DNA from: Deltaproteobacteria bacterium
GTDB lineage: Bacteria; Myxococcota_A; UBA9160; UBA4427
Length of the DNA stretch: 64,000 nucleotides
NCBI GenBank assembly: GCA_029261835.1
Contig: JAJDAO010000050.1
Coordinates: 248,001 to 312,000, forward strand
Direction of reading: 5' to 3'
Positions 8,957 through 19,845 of this stretch are shown piece after piece. How positions within the stretch are numbered: the stretch's first letter is position 1; the number at the start of each line of letters is the position of its first letter. The notes beneath the pieces are model-generated. The model was not told the DNA's origin. It saw only the letters and a program-made list of their open reading frames with translations, and did not search any database. The translations under genes were made by a program, and so were the position numbers.

Positions 8957-9470
8957 CGCTCCTCCGAGCTGCGAAGCATACCTCCGAGTTGATCAGGTGT
9001 AGCCCCGATCGCGACCGGTTGCAGTCCCCGCATTTTCGCGGTCCCTATCGCAGGACTACTTGGCGGGGTTTGCCCACAGCGACCGCGAACCGATTGGGGA
9101 TCCGTCTACGTCGTGACTTTCCCCGGCGCTCGTTCGGGTGACAGCTCTTGAGCATCCACGGCGTGTAGAAGATGGAGGCGGTGGTCGGAGTTGCCCGCCC
9201 GGTGCTCCGCGTTGAAGAGCGCATACACCTCGGCCAGCTAGCGGCCCACCTGAGTCTTTCTTCGGGCGCTCAAGCGCTTTTGGGGTAGCACCAACCGCGC
9301 GCCCGTCTGAGCGGCGGCGAGTAGCCGGATGCCCACACATCTTCCTTCCTGGTGTGGGACACACTCAGCTGTCGAGCGGATGCAAGACTGGATCAGGAGG
9401 AGCGTACGGCCACGCATGGGCTACCCGATTGTGGAAAGGATTAGCCGATCCTCCAACGCTTGGCCGGAGA
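8957..9470. other. Gene-poor gap with decayed sequence
   Basis: No intact gene seen. On the minus strand a frame between about 9120 and 9290 reads LAEVYALFNAEHRAGN after an in-frame stop, which could be a degraded gene of unknown family. A perfect 7-bp inverted repeat, CCCACAC at 9332-9338 and GTGTGGG at 9352-9358, lies about 110 nt past the stop of the upstream minus-strand gene and may be a terminator or old element end. Confidence 0.4.
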
Positions 9471-10511
9471 TCAAAGACTCGGCAGATTGGAGACGAATGG
9501 TGTCAGGAAACGCGCAAATCGCCTGCGCCATCCTGGCCGTGAAACAGGATCGAGAACGCCCTGCCATGTGGCTCGAACTTGCTCGAACAGCGGTGCGGGA
9601 AGCGCGATGCCACGAAACGCAAAGTTGGACTTGAAGAGCTCATGGCCCGCATCCGCGATCGCCTGTGCTTCGTCGAGATGATCAAGGTAGTACCGCGCCT
9701 CTTCGACCAGATTCGAGAGGTCGCGCGCGACCTCGACATAGTGAACGCCGGCCTTGAGTCCGCAATCCGCAAATCTGATGCCTGCAATTGACTGTGCGAG
9801 TACGAGATTTCGGTGTGCGAATCCCTCGAAGAGCCGATAGGTGAGCGGACTATTCCCCCATGGACACAGGCAAATGACCGAGCGATCCAACGACTGACGA
9901 TGTGCGCGTTTGGAGATGAGGGGAACCGTGAGGTCCTCGGGAAGGGGCCCGTAAGTCGGATGCTCGATGAGACCACCCTCGATCGCGATCTTCCCACCTT
10001 TGAGCAGACGCAGGGCCACCTCGCGACTGTTTTCACCGCTCGGGAGGTTTTTGAGCCCGGTCCTCGCGCCGTAGAAGGCCGCCTGCAGAAGGCGCGCGAC
10101 AAGCGGCCGCCCTGGGTGCGGGCGTAGTGGATCGAGTATGGGATTGATGAGTCCGGTTCGGTTCCGAATCACAGCGGGAAGTGGCCGTTCACGAGTCCAC
10201 TGATTGCGAAGAAAGAGTCGCGTCTTGGGAATCAGCACCTCAGGGATCTGGTCCATCAATATCTGAGAACCATCGTCGTTCTGGAACAACAGGAGCTCGC
10301 CCGCGAATGCGAGCATCGGGTCTACGTAGTGCTCGGGAAAGGGCAAATCGGACAGAGTCGAAACGCCGTGAAACCACAGATCTGCATCGCGAGGCGGAAG
10401 TGCACCGTTCTTGGAAACCCGCACGAGGTGGCCTTCGCGGATGAGCGCCCCCCGGAGATACTTGATCCGCGAGAAGTGATGCGATTCCTGACCAGTGATG
10501 AAGAGATTCAT
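9471..10511 (-). CDS. Putative CgeB-like glycosyltransferase
   Basis: A 346-residue protein without a strong family signature. The N-terminus MNLFITGQESHHFSRIKYLRG resembles a GT-B acceptor domain. The C-terminal third resembles the Glyco_trans_1_2/CgeB donor domain: CLCPWGNSPLTYRLFEGFA, then LSNLVEEARYYLDHLDEAQAIADAGHELF, the usual helical tail of spore-protein-type glycosyltransferases. The cluster position supports a role in polysaccharide synthesis. It lies 51 nt downstream of the MutS-like gene on the same strand. Alternative: an exostosin-like transferase or a non-catalytic polysaccharide protein. Confidence 0.55.
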   Translation of the reverse strand: MNLFITGQESHHFSRIKYLRGALIREGHLVRVSKNGALPPRDADLWFHGVSTLSDLPFPEHYVDPMLAFAGELLLFQNDDGSQILMDQIPEVLIPKTRLFLRNQWTRERPLPAVIRNRTGLINPILDPLRPHPGRPLVARLLQAAFYGARTGLKNLPSGENSREVALRLLKGGKIAIEGGLIEHPTYGPLPEDLTVPLISKRAHRQSLDRSVICLCPWGNSPLTYRLFEGFAHRNLVLAQSIAGIRFADCGLKAGVHYVEVARDLSNLVEEARYYLDHLDEAQAIADAGHELFKSNFAFRGIALPAPLFEQVRATWQGVLDPVSRPGWRRRFARFLTPFVSNLPSL

Positions 10512-10562
10512 AGCCGTTTGATAGAACAGTCAGAGATCCCCGGGAAGCTTAGGCGCACGATC

Positions 10563-12376
<1,814 letters not shown>

Positions 12377-12380
<4 letters not shown>

Positions 12381-13180
12381 GTTGCGTCACCCGGCAGCGC
12401 GAGAAAACGGGCGCGCGATGCGGTCCCCGGTACGCGGGCGGCGCGAAGGGCGTCGGCGACGAAACGTCGGGCAGCGTGTACGGCCTCTGCGAGGCTCTGG
12501 CCCAGCGCCAATCCGGCGGTGATCGCGGCGGAGAGTGCGCACCCAGTGCCGTGAACCGGCCCGGCGTCGATGCGTTCACCCGACAGCCACTGCAACTCGA
12601 TTCCGGCACTGCCCCGGAGAGCGAGTAGATCGTCCGGCGCGCCGGATCGATGCCCACCCTTGAGCAGAACCGCTCCGCTGCCGAGCTCATCGATGAAGTG
12701 CCGGGCGGCGTCCTCACAGCCCCTACGCGTAGAGACATCCCTTCCCGTTAGACTCTCGGCCTCCGGTAGGTTCGGCGTCACGAGGCGACACTTTCGAATC
12801 AGCTCCTGCAGCGAGCCCCAGGCGCGTCGTTCGAGCAACGCGGTCCCGTCGCTTGCGGCCAGTATCGGGTCGAGCACGACCGGCGCGTTCTCGTCCAAGC
12901 GCTCGAGTGCCAGCATCACATTCCGCACGATGTCGTCGGAGCTCAACATGCCGATCTTGACTGCCGCGGGCTGAAAGTCAGCGAGCAGCACGCGGATCTG
13001 ATCGAGCACCAGAGACGGGAAGACGGGCAGCACTTTGTACACCTTGGCGCTGTCCTGTAGCGTCAGCGCAGTAGCGACCGCAGCGCCGTGGACTCCGTGG
13101 CTGCGAAAGACCTGGACGTCGGCCTGGAGCCCGGCCCCGCCCGTCGGATCGGAGCCGGCGATCGTGAGAGCGATCTTCAT
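12377..13180 (-). CDS. thiD: Hydroxymethylpyrimidine/phosphomethylpyrimidine kinase
   Basis: A 267-residue ribokinase-fold enzyme that phosphorylates HMP and HMP-P in thiamine synthesis. It has ALTIAGSDPTGGAGLQAD at the N-terminus (substrate loop), KIGMLSSDD, VLDPILAASDG, LVTPNLPEAESL and the anion-hole/catalytic GPVHGTGCALSAAI. The start is taken at MKIALTIAGSD; a longer frame would add an unrelated N-terminus. A second thiamine gene, thiE, lies 10 kb away in another operon, so thiamine synthesis is split. Divergent from the phosphodiesterase gene, with 136 nt between starts. Confidence 0.95.
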
Positions 13181-13316
13181 GAGCGCGGATGGTAAGATCG
13201 GTGGCGTTCGGGCGCATCCCGCAGCGAGTGCTTTGCAGCGTGGGCCATTCGGCAGCGGGCGCTCGCGTTTGACTGGCACAGGCGCGGGCTCGGGCCCGGG
13301 GATAGGCGAACGTCAC

Positions 13317-14645
13317 ATGAGGATCCGGCGGCGACGGACAGTGGAATCTCAGCGGAAGCCCGGCAGCACGGCGGCTCGTCTCGCCCGCTCGATCGATGTC
13401 GCCATGTCGGGCGTCTTGCTTCTTCTCCTCTTTGCTGCCGCGCCGGTCAGGCCGGTGTGGGCCGACGGCCAGCCCGGCGTCGCGCCACCGACCGTCATCT
13501 TGATCTCGCTCGACGGGACCCGTCCGAGCGAAGTCAGGCAGGAGACGCTTCCTAGCCTGGTCGCACTCGTCGACCGAGGCGCGGTGGCCGAGCGTCTGAT
13601 TCCGGTTGTTCCCGCGAATACCTTTCCCAATCACGTGACGCTCGTAACCGGTGTCTCACCCGAACGACACGGAGTCGTGAACAACGTCTTTCGCGACGCC
13701 GAGAAGGGTGTATTCGAGAAAAAGGACATCCCGGACTGGGTCGAGGTGGAGCCCCTGTGGTCGCTACTGGAAGGTGAGGGGATCGCCACCGCCGCCTACT
13801 ACTGGGTTGGGTCGGAGGGCGCCTGGCGCAGTGGTCAAGCCCCACGCCATTGGCGCGCCTTCTCGAGCAAGACGGGTGAGATGAAGAAGGTCGAGCAGAT
13901 TCTCGCCTGGCTGGATCTGCCGCAAGCGCAGGGCAGACCACGCTTCATCAGCAGTTGGTTCCACGGCGCCGATCACGCGGGCCACCGCTACGGGCCTGGA
14001 AGCCCAGAAGTTCAGCAATCACTGCTCACGCAGGATCCGGCCATCGGTCGGCTTGTCGAAGGGCTCGATGCGCGCGGGCTCTTCGCGTCCACCACACTGA
14101 TTGTCGTGTCGGATCACGGCATGCTGGCGGCGACCCGCCAGATCGACCTCGGATCAGAGCTCGAGGCGGCGGGGATCCGGGCCAGCGTATTCGGTATCGG
14201 TGGCTTTGCGAGTGTCGCACTCGTCGGCTCTGGAGAGCACAGTTCCGGAGCCATCGACCACGTGGTCGCTGTGGCCCGAGGACTGGGGCTCGATGCTCTT
14301 CGGCGCCTCGAAGCGCCCAGCTCGCTTCGCGTCGCGCATCCGCGCTTCGGCGATGTCGTCGTGCGGGCCCCCGTTGGCACCGCGATCGTATACGGGGGTC
14401 TGCGGCTGAAGGGTTTCCACGGCTACGATCCCGAGCATCCCGACATGGCTGCGCTCTTCGTCGCGGCAGGCCGGGGCGTGGTGGCAGGCACGAAGCTGCC
14501 GCCGCAGCGCTCGCTCGACGTGGCCCCCACCGTCCTGGCTCTGCTCGGTGTTCGCGTACCCGGCTGGATGGAGGGGAGACCGATCGAGGCCATCGTGCCC
14601 CAAGCTGCCGCTTCTGCAACACTCCCCGCGGTGGATCGGAGATGA
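13317..14645 (+). CDS. Secreted ENPP-type phosphodiesterase/nucleotide pyrophosphatase
   Basis: About 442 residues, alkaline-phosphatase superfamily. After an arginine-rich N-terminus, a hydrophobic stretch (MSGVLLLLLFAAA) ends near VWADG, indicating export. The metal site starts at LISLDGTRP (D66). The nucleophile is T102 in ANTFPNHVTLVTG. Further metal ligands lie in HGADHAGHRYGP, VVSDHGM and KGFHGYDP. These match the ectonucleotide pyrophosphatase/phosphodiesterase family, acting in the periplasm on phosphodiester or pyrophosphate bonds. The substrate could be a nucleotide or lipid. Start alternatives at 13317 (used) and 13404-13406 (just before the hydrophobic stretch) both keep the signal peptide. 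Stop is 16 nt before the next gene. Confidence 0.85.
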   Translation: MRIRRRRTVESQRKPGSTAARLARSIDVAMSGVLLLLLFAAAPVRPVWADGQPGVAPPTVILISLDGTRPSEVRQETLPSLVALVDRGAVAERLIPVVPANTFPNHVTLVTGVSPERHGVVNNVFRDAEKGVFEKKDIPDWVEVEPLWSLLEGEGIATAAYYWVGSEGAWRSGQAPRHWRAFSSKTGEMKKVEQILAWLDLPQAQGRPRFISSWFHGADHAGHRYGPGSPEVQQSLLTQDPAIGRLVEGLDARGLFASTTLIVVSDHGMLAATRQIDLGSELEAAGIRASVFGIGGFASVALVGSGEHSSGAIDHVVAVARGLGLDALRRLEAPSSLRVAHPRFGDVVVRAPVGTAIVYGGLRLKGFHGYDPEHPDMAALFVAAGRGVVAGTKLPPQRSLDVAPTVLALLGVRVPGWMEGRPIEAIVPQAAASATLPAVDRR

Positions 14646-14661
14646 TGAGGGGGGCCTGCCC

Positions 14662-15417
14662 ATGATTTCGTGTTCGAGACGACGCCCGGTGCGCCGTTTC
14701 ACACTACTCGCCCTGATGGTATTGGCGACTGCAGCCCCGGCGACAGCGGATGACGCGGCAGTTGAAGCCGAGGGTAGCGACGGTGCGTCTCAGGTGGCTT
14801 CACCCACCGCCGGCGAGGGACTCTACGCTGCTAGCTTCGGCCGCACCGACCGGGGCGTTATCATGATTCACTACTGGTCGAAGGGACCGCGCTTCCGCTC
14901 GGAGACCATCGTCGCCGGTCACCCGATCATCACGATCGTGAACGGGGACTTCTACTACATGATGGACGAGCTGACGCAGATCGGTGTGTCCATCCGCCGC
15001 ACTCCCCAGGCGATCGCGGCGGATGCGACCCGCCGACGCCCGTTCGCCAACGAACTCGATGAGGTAATTGCCAACGGTGGCGAGAAGATTCGCAGCGAGA
15101 CCGTGTCCGGCAGCGAAGTCGATATCTATCGTCTCACCAACGATCAGGGTCGCCGCACAGTGTGGGTCTCGCAGCGTGAAGACCGTCTCCCTTTGCACAT
15201 CGAGACTTACAACCGTGACACGGCACAGACGGCCCGCCTCGATTACTTGAATTGGATGTTTGGGCTGCCGCTTGCCGACGGCTTCTTCGAGCCTCCGCCC
15301 GGCGTCGAGCTGGAGCGCTTCGACAGCTACGAAGACTATGTCGCGCGCATGGCCAAGGGCCCCGTGCCTCCAGGGCCACCGCTCTTTCAAGAGCTGCTGC
15401 ATTCCCAGCGCAGGTAG
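14662..15417 (+). CDS. Secreted LolA-fold-like protein of unknown function
   Basis: 251 residues. A signal peptide is clear (RRFTLLALMVLATAAPATADD). The mature part is beta-rich with alternating charged and aromatic residues (MIHYWSKGPRFRSETIV, TIVNGDFYYMMDE, VSQREDRLPLHIETYNRD). It resembles outer-membrane lipoprotein-sorting or DUF4412-like beta-sheet proteins, but no residue-level match can be claimed. The ATG is preceded by a GAGGGGGG stretch. Probably co-transcribed with the upstream phosphodiesterase, since only 16 nt separate them. It converges on the mrp gene with a 6-nt gap. Confidence 0.7.
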   Translation: MISCSRRRPVRRFTLLALMVLATAAPATADDAAVEAEGSDGASQVASPTAGEGLYAASFGRTDRGVIMIHYWSKGPRFRSETIVAGHPIITIVNGDFYYMMDELTQIGVSIRRTPQAIAADATRRRPFANELDEVIANGGEKIRSETVSGSEVDIYRLTNDQGRRTVWVSQREDRLPLHIETYNRDTAQTARLDYLNWMFGLPLADGFFEPPPGVELERFDSYEDYVARMAKGPVPPGPPLFQELLHSQRR

Positions 15418-15423
15418 GCCCCG

Positions 15424-16530
15424 CTACGAGTTGGTCACCCACGTGATGTTGGCGTCCGCCACGGGCGGCGCCTCGGCACCGATAACGGCGAGCCTGCGGG
15501 CGATCTCTCCGCTGATGTCGCGGAAGGCGCGCGCGGAGTCCGAGTCGGGGGCCGCGTGCACGATCGGCTTTCCGCTATCGCCGTACTCGGCCATGCGCGG
15601 GTCGATGGGCACCTCACCGAGAAAGTCGACCCCGAGATCCTCGGCCACACGCCGTCCGCCGCCCTCACCGAAGATGTAGTACTTCTTGTCGGGCAGGTCG
15701 GGTGGCGTGAAGTAGGACATGTTCTCGATGATGCCGAGGATCGGGACACTGACCTTCTCGAACATCTGCAGGCCCTTGCGGGCGTCGATGAGAGAGAGAT
15801 CGTTCGCGGTCGTTACGATCACGGCTCCCGAGAGCGGCGCGATCTGAGTCAGCGTCAGGGCCGCGTCGCCGGTTCCAGGCGGCAGGTCGACGACCAGATA
15901 GTCGAGTTCTCCCCACTCGACATCCGTCAGGAACTGCTTGATCAAGCCGTGGACCATCGGCCCGCGCCAGATCACGGGTGAGTCGTCCGTCAGGAAGAAC
16001 CCCATGGAGAGCAGCTTGAGCCCGTGTCCCTCGAGCGGCAGAATACGCTGGTTGGGCGTGGTGGTTGGCCGCCCGCTCACGCCGGTCAAGAGCGGCAGCG
16101 ACGGGCCGTAGACATCGGCATCCATCACCCCCACGGCGGCGCCGCTGTCTCGCAGGGAGAGCGCCAGATTCACAGCAGCCGTGCTCTTGCCGACCCCCCC
16201 CTTGCCCGAAGCGACTGCCAACAGGTTCTTGACACCGGTCAGCACAACCTTCTCGCCCCCCGGTGCTGCACTCTGGCGCGTGTTGGCCGTCATCGTGACC
16301 GCAACCTCACTCACGCCGTCGAGGGCGCTGACTCGCTCCTTGGCCGCCCGCTCGAACTCGGCCTTGACCGGGCAGGCGGGCGTCGTGAGCTCGATAGCGA
16401 ATGAGACCCTGCTGCCGTCGATCTTCAGGTCCTTGATGAAGCCGAGATCCACGATGCTCTTGCGGAAATCGGGATCGACGATGGGGCGAAGGGCGTCAAG
16501 AACCTGGGACTCGCTCACGGTGGAAGCCAT
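15424..16530 (-). CDS. mrp: Mrp/NBP35-family Fe-S carrier ATPase lacking CxxC
   Basis: 368 residues. The N-terminal DUF59/MIP18 domain (about 5-80) contains LDALRPIVDPDFRKSIVDLG and the TTPACPVK cysteine. The ATPase domain has the deviant Walker A SGKGGVGKST (108-117), VMDADVYGPSLPLL, IWRGPM and DLPPGTGDAALT. In canonical Mrp/ApbC the segment after NMSYF carries C-x-x-C, which bridges a [4Fe-4S] cluster between subunits. Here positions 276 and 279 are Pro and Leu (NMSYFTPPDLPDKKYYIFG). A CxxC-less subfamily exists, but cluster binding by this protein is doubtful. Role: Fe-S cluster transfer or a related P-loop chaperone in the cytoplasm. Confidence 0.9.
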   Translation of the reverse strand: MASTVSESQVLDALRPIVDPDFRKSIVDLGFIKDLKIDGSRVSFAIELTTPACPVKAEFERAAKERVSALDGVSEVAVTMTANTRQSAAPGGEKVVLTGVKNLLAVASGKGGVGKSTAAVNLALSLRDSGAAVGVMDADVYGPSLPLLTGVSGRPTTTPNQRILPLEGHGLKLLSMGFFLTDDSPVIWRGPMVHGLIKQFLTDVEWGELDYLVVDLPPGTGDAALTLTQIAPLSGAVIVTTANDLSLIDARKGLQMFEKVSVPILGIIENMSYFTPPDLPDKKYYIFGEGGGRRVAEDLGVDFLGEVPIDPRMAEYGDSGKPIVHAAPDSDSARAFRDISGEIARRLAVIGAEAPPVADANITWVTNS

Positions 16531-16638
16531 GAAAACTCCTCTGAGGGGTGGTCCGGACGGCGCGCGGGCGCGAAGGTGCGAGCCGAAAGCACTCCAGTCT
16601 AGCGCACCGGCTTCGGCCTGCAGGAGATGCTGTGAGGA

Positions 16639-17895
16639 TCAGGCCCTCGCGCCGCCGAGCAGTCGGTCGGCGTTGTCCCGCAAGATCGCGCGTCGGACCT
16701 CTGGACGCCCCTCGGTCACTAGCAGCACCTTGGCCAGCGTGGCGGCGAGGTGATAGAAGGGCCAATCGCTGCCGAAGAGGAGACGATCAGGCCCCACCCG
16801 CGCGATCAGCTCAGCGAGCTGGCTGACGCCCTGCCCGTGGATTCCGAGCCAGACGTTGCCGTAGCGCTTCGCCAGGGGGACCGCATCGGCGACATCCCGC
16901 GCACCGGCATGGCCAAGCACGAATTGCACGTCTGGGAAATCGCGCAGAGCCCCCTCGTAGTGACGCATCAACGTGAACTGATGCGTGTAGGATGGTTCGA
17001 TTCCCGCCCGGCCACCGTGGAAGACGACGGGCAGGCCCAGACGACCGCACTCCTCGTAGATGGGATGTAGCTCCGGTGAGTCGGGAAAGAAGCGCTGACC
17101 GGCGGGATGCAGCTTCACCGCATGCGCGCCGCGGGCGGCGAAGTCGCGGAGCTTCTCGGCCGCGAGCGGATCATCCGGGTGGACCGACGCGCCTGCGAGA
17201 AGCCGCTTCTCGGCGCCTGCTTGCGCGATGGCTTGCATCCACCGCTCCGTCAGGTCGTCGCCGAAGGGCAGTCCGAAGGCGATCGGTAGGATCAACGAGC
17301 GTCCGACTCGCGTCGCATCCATCTCATCGAGAAGGTTCGGGATGGTGTGTGTCACAGCGGCAGAGCTGCCCCAAGTCAACTGAGAGAGTACGCCCCAGCG
17401 CAGGCGGCGGAGGTCTGCTGGCGTGAAGTTCGCGTTGATGTAGACGTCGAGGTCGAGGTCGCAGCCGGGATCCTCCGCGTCGCAATCGAGCATATGCTGC
17501 ACGCGAGCCGTTCGGGCCTGGAGATCCAGCTCCGGTGCCAGCAGTAGCGACATGCCGAGGTGAGCGTGGATGTCGACGACCGCGGGTATTTCTTCGTCGG
17601 TGCAGCGCAAGCGGCTATTGTCGTCCAGTTCGAACCAGGGCAGCTCTGCCAACCCGCGATAGCCACGATAGAGCTGGCGGCCGTAGGGCCCCTTGCCCGA
17701 GCGCCGCTGCTCCTCCCGCTGTTGATCGGCCAGCCCGGCCGCATCCGCGTCGCTGTAGCGCGTACCGTCTCGGCAGCCGGGTAGCGTCAGCAGGGGCAGC
17801 GACCCAAGCAGCCCAAGAAAGCGGCGACGTTCGAGGCCCGCCTGGAGCTTGTCGCGTTCGAGTTCGCAGCCCCGGTTCTTCTCTCGTCTCTTCAT
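16639..17895 (-). CDS. Tat-exported lipoprotein amidohydrolase (TIM barrel)
   Basis: 418 residues. The N-terminus has a twin-arginine-like ERRRFLGLLGSLPLLTLPGC, combining a Tat motif and a lipobox cysteine, so it is probably an exported lipoprotein. The catalytic domain is an amidohydrolase_2 barrel: VDIHAHLG (HxH metal ligands), KLHPAG, VVFHGGR, FVLGHAG and LLFGSDWPFY with the late metal Asp. Family members are decarboxylases or hydrolases; an exported one is uncommon. The start at 17895 is used; 17931 is a possible earlier ATG. It lies 173 nt downstream of the GH18-like gene on the same strand. Confidence 0.82.
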   Translation of the reverse strand: MKRREKNRGCELERDKLQAGLERRRFLGLLGSLPLLTLPGCRDGTRYSDADAAGLADQQREEQRRSGKGPYGRQLYRGYRGLAELPWFELDDNSRLRCTDEEIPAVVDIHAHLGMSLLLAPELDLQARTARVQHMLDCDAEDPGCDLDLDVYINANFTPADLRRLRWGVLSQLTWGSSAAVTHTIPNLLDEMDATRVGRSLILPIAFGLPFGDDLTERWMQAIAQAGAEKRLLAGASVHPDDPLAAEKLRDFAARGAHAVKLHPAGQRFFPDSPELHPIYEECGRLGLPVVFHGGRAGIEPSYTHQFTLMRHYEGALRDFPDVQFVLGHAGARDVADAVPLAKRYGNVWLGIHGQGVSQLAELIARVGPDRLLFGSDWPFYHLAATLAKVLLVTEGRPEVRRAILRDNADRLLGGARA

Positions 17896-18068
17896 CGAGT
17901 CAACCTGTGAAGCAGGCGTATTCGAAGGCATCTTCGCGGTGAACTCTGGCCTGCGGCGATCTCTACCACGCCTTCCCCCCTCGCTCTGACATCGCGCTAC
18001 CAGGATATCATCTGGGAGACTCATCCGTCGCGGGTTCGTCTCCCCGCCGCGGTTGTGGATCGCTCTTC

Positions 18069-19049
18069 TCAGGGCGTGGCCGGCGTGACCCAGTGACTGC
18101 GATACTCCTCCCATTCTTCCGGATCCGTCACCCAATTGGCGTAGACCGCGACGCCGCGAAAGCAGGGCGCGGGCTCGGAAGCGGCCTCCAAGGCGGACCT
18201 CACGCCTTGCGCTGCGGTTCGTAGGTTCTCGATCTTCGGGTCCGAGTAGGTGGGGACATCCTCATGAGCGGGAATCCCGATCAGCAACTCGTGGTCGGGT
18301 AGCGCACAAGCCCAGTCGGCCAGAAGCCGCGTCTGGTGTCGCACGAATTCGACATAGGCCCTCACGAATGTCAGCCGCGTATCGTAGGCCATTAGCACCG
18401 TCTGGTCGGACAGCTCCATCGATGCTCGATAGAACGGGGCGGACCAGAAGCTCCGTCGCAACGGCCCGATCGAGAGACCGAACGGGCCCGCCCTGGGCGT
18501 CGCCTGGCTGATGAGGAAGTCGTCTTCGAACGCGTTGCTCACCTCCCGCAGCAGATCGAGGTAGCCGGTGTGTGCGTCGCGCAATGGCTCGAGGTCGAAG
18601 TGGATCCCCGAAAAGCCCTCTGCCTGCAGCCGCCGAATCGAGGAGATCACGCTCCTGCGCCAAGCGGGATCCGAGAGCGGGATGCGTTCCACCCGCGCGC
18701 CCAGCCAGGCGAGGAAGACCACCTCGGGAGCGGCGGCAGTCAGTCTCTCCAGCATGCGCCCCGCCACGTCGTCCAATCCGCCGTCCGGCCGAATCGGCCC
18801 GGCGTGTACGAAGGCGTAGCGGATGCCCTGACGCGAGAGGATGTCGACCAGATCTTCCAGCTCCTCCGATGTTACCGGGGCGCCGGTGCGGACATTGCGT
18901 CCGCTGTACCACTTGTGGCCGAGCCACAGCCCGTTGGTCTGGCGGTCGAAAGAACGCGCGGTGCGGGGATGGGGATTCCAAACCAGAAGAGCGAGGAATC
19001 CTCCCAAGGTGAGGATCAGAGCCAGTCCGCCGAGACGCCTCACTCTCAC
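18069..19049 (-). CDS. Membrane-anchored GH18-like TIM-barrel protein
   Basis: 326 residues. A single N-terminal hydrophobic segment (LGGLALILTLGGFLALLVW) serves as anchor or uncleaved signal. The barrel carries GIHFDLEPL (148-156), which matches the end of the GH18 DxxDxDxE signature with D152 and E154 in place. It also has YAFVHAG and LMAYDTRL, the latter similar to the GH18 MxYD segment. A chitinase-like, peptidoglycan-acting or sugar-binding periplasmic role is possible. GTG start. It faces away from lspA across about 220 nt that hold divergent promoters. Confidence 0.65.
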   Translation of the reverse strand: MRVRRLGGLALILTLGGFLALLVWNPHPRTARSFDRQTNGLWLGHKWYSGRNVRTGAPVTSEELEDLVDILSRQGIRYAFVHAGPIRPDGGLDDVAGRMLERLTAAAPEVVFLAWLGARVERIPLSDPAWRRSVISSIRRLQAEGFSGIHFDLEPLRDAHTGYLDLLREVSNAFEDDFLISQATPRAGPFGLSIGPLRRSFWSAPFYRASMELSDQTVLMAYDTRLTFVRAYVEFVRHQTRLLADWACALPDHELLIGIPAHEDVPTYSDPKIENLRTAAQGVRSALEAASEPAPCFRGVAVYANWVTDPEEWEEYRSHWVTPATP

Positions 19050-19272
19050 CGACTCCTCTCACCTCGACGATGTCCCGTGGTTTGAGGCACAGACGGGTAA
19101 CGCGACGCTACCATGCGCCACGTGCGCTGTGAAGGCGCCGCGGTGCGCCTGAAGCGGTCTGCAGGCGACGCCCCGCTCGACACGGAAGAGGGACTCGAGA
19201 ATCCGATGGACTGCGGAGATCTGTCCGCCAGCGGGCGCATCCTCCGATGGGTCGTGATAATCTCCGGTCTTC

Positions 19273-19794
19273 ATGGCACCCAAGATTCGATGGTTCCTTG
19301 CGTCGCTCGCTCTGGCGCTGCCGCTCGACCAGCTCAGCAAGATCTGGATCGTCAAGAACTTCCACTACGGTGAGCGTGTTCGGGTGATTCAGGGCTTCTT
19401 CGATCTCACCCACGTGCGCAACCCGGGCGGCGCATTCAGCTTCTTCGCGGACGGCCCGGCCGAGCAGCGAATGGTCTTCTTCATCGGCTCTACGCTGGTC
19501 GCGATCGTCTTGCTCATTCTCTTTCTGAGGCGGCTCGAGCCACAGGCGAGGCTCTCCGCTCTGGCGCTGGGCAGCATTCTGGGCGGTGCCGTGGGGAATC
19601 TGACGGACCGCTTGGTCTACGGGGAGGTGATCGATTTTCTCGACTTTCACCTCTGGGGCGGATACACCTGGCCGACCTTCAACATAGCCGACAGCGCGAT
19701 CGTGCTGGGCGTTGGCATTCTGCTGGTCGAGATCTTCCTGCAGAACGATGAGGCTCGGCCACAGCCGGACGGGGTTTCGACCGAGTCTTCCTGA
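19273..19794 (+). CDS. lspA: Lipoprotein signal peptidase (signal peptidase II)
   Basis: 173 residues, four hydrophobic segments, inner membrane. It cleaves prolipoprotein signal peptides after lipid modification. Conserved blocks are LDQLSKIWIV, THVRNPGGAFS, GGAVGNLTDR (first catalytic Asp) and FNIADSAIVLGV (second catalytic Asp). Length and order are typical. The tail QNDEARPQPDG is variable. Divergent from the GH18-like gene and 51 nt upstream of the HPt gene. Confidence 0.96.
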   Translation: MAPKIRWFLASLALALPLDQLSKIWIVKNFHYGERVRVIQGFFDLTHVRNPGGAFSFFADGPAEQRMVFFIGSTLVAIVLLILFLRRLEPQARLSALALGSILGGAVGNLTDRLVYGEVIDFLDFHLWGGYTWPTFNIADSAIVLGVGILLVEIFLQNDEARPQPDGVSTESS

Positions 19795-19845
19795 TCGATT
19801 GCCCCGCCCGGCGGAGCGTCTACCCCAGCACTCAGGGGCGAGACC

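Noticed and set aside
9120..9290. Protein-like minus-strand stretch LAEVYALFNAEHRAGN, possibly a transposase or other gene fragment
   Set aside because: An in-frame stop precedes it and no family could be named; too weak to list as a pseudogene.
16985..17005. GGTTCGATTCCCG resembles a tRNA T-arm
   Set aside because: It is inside the amidohydrolase coding sequence and no acceptor or anticodon stem can be drawn around it.
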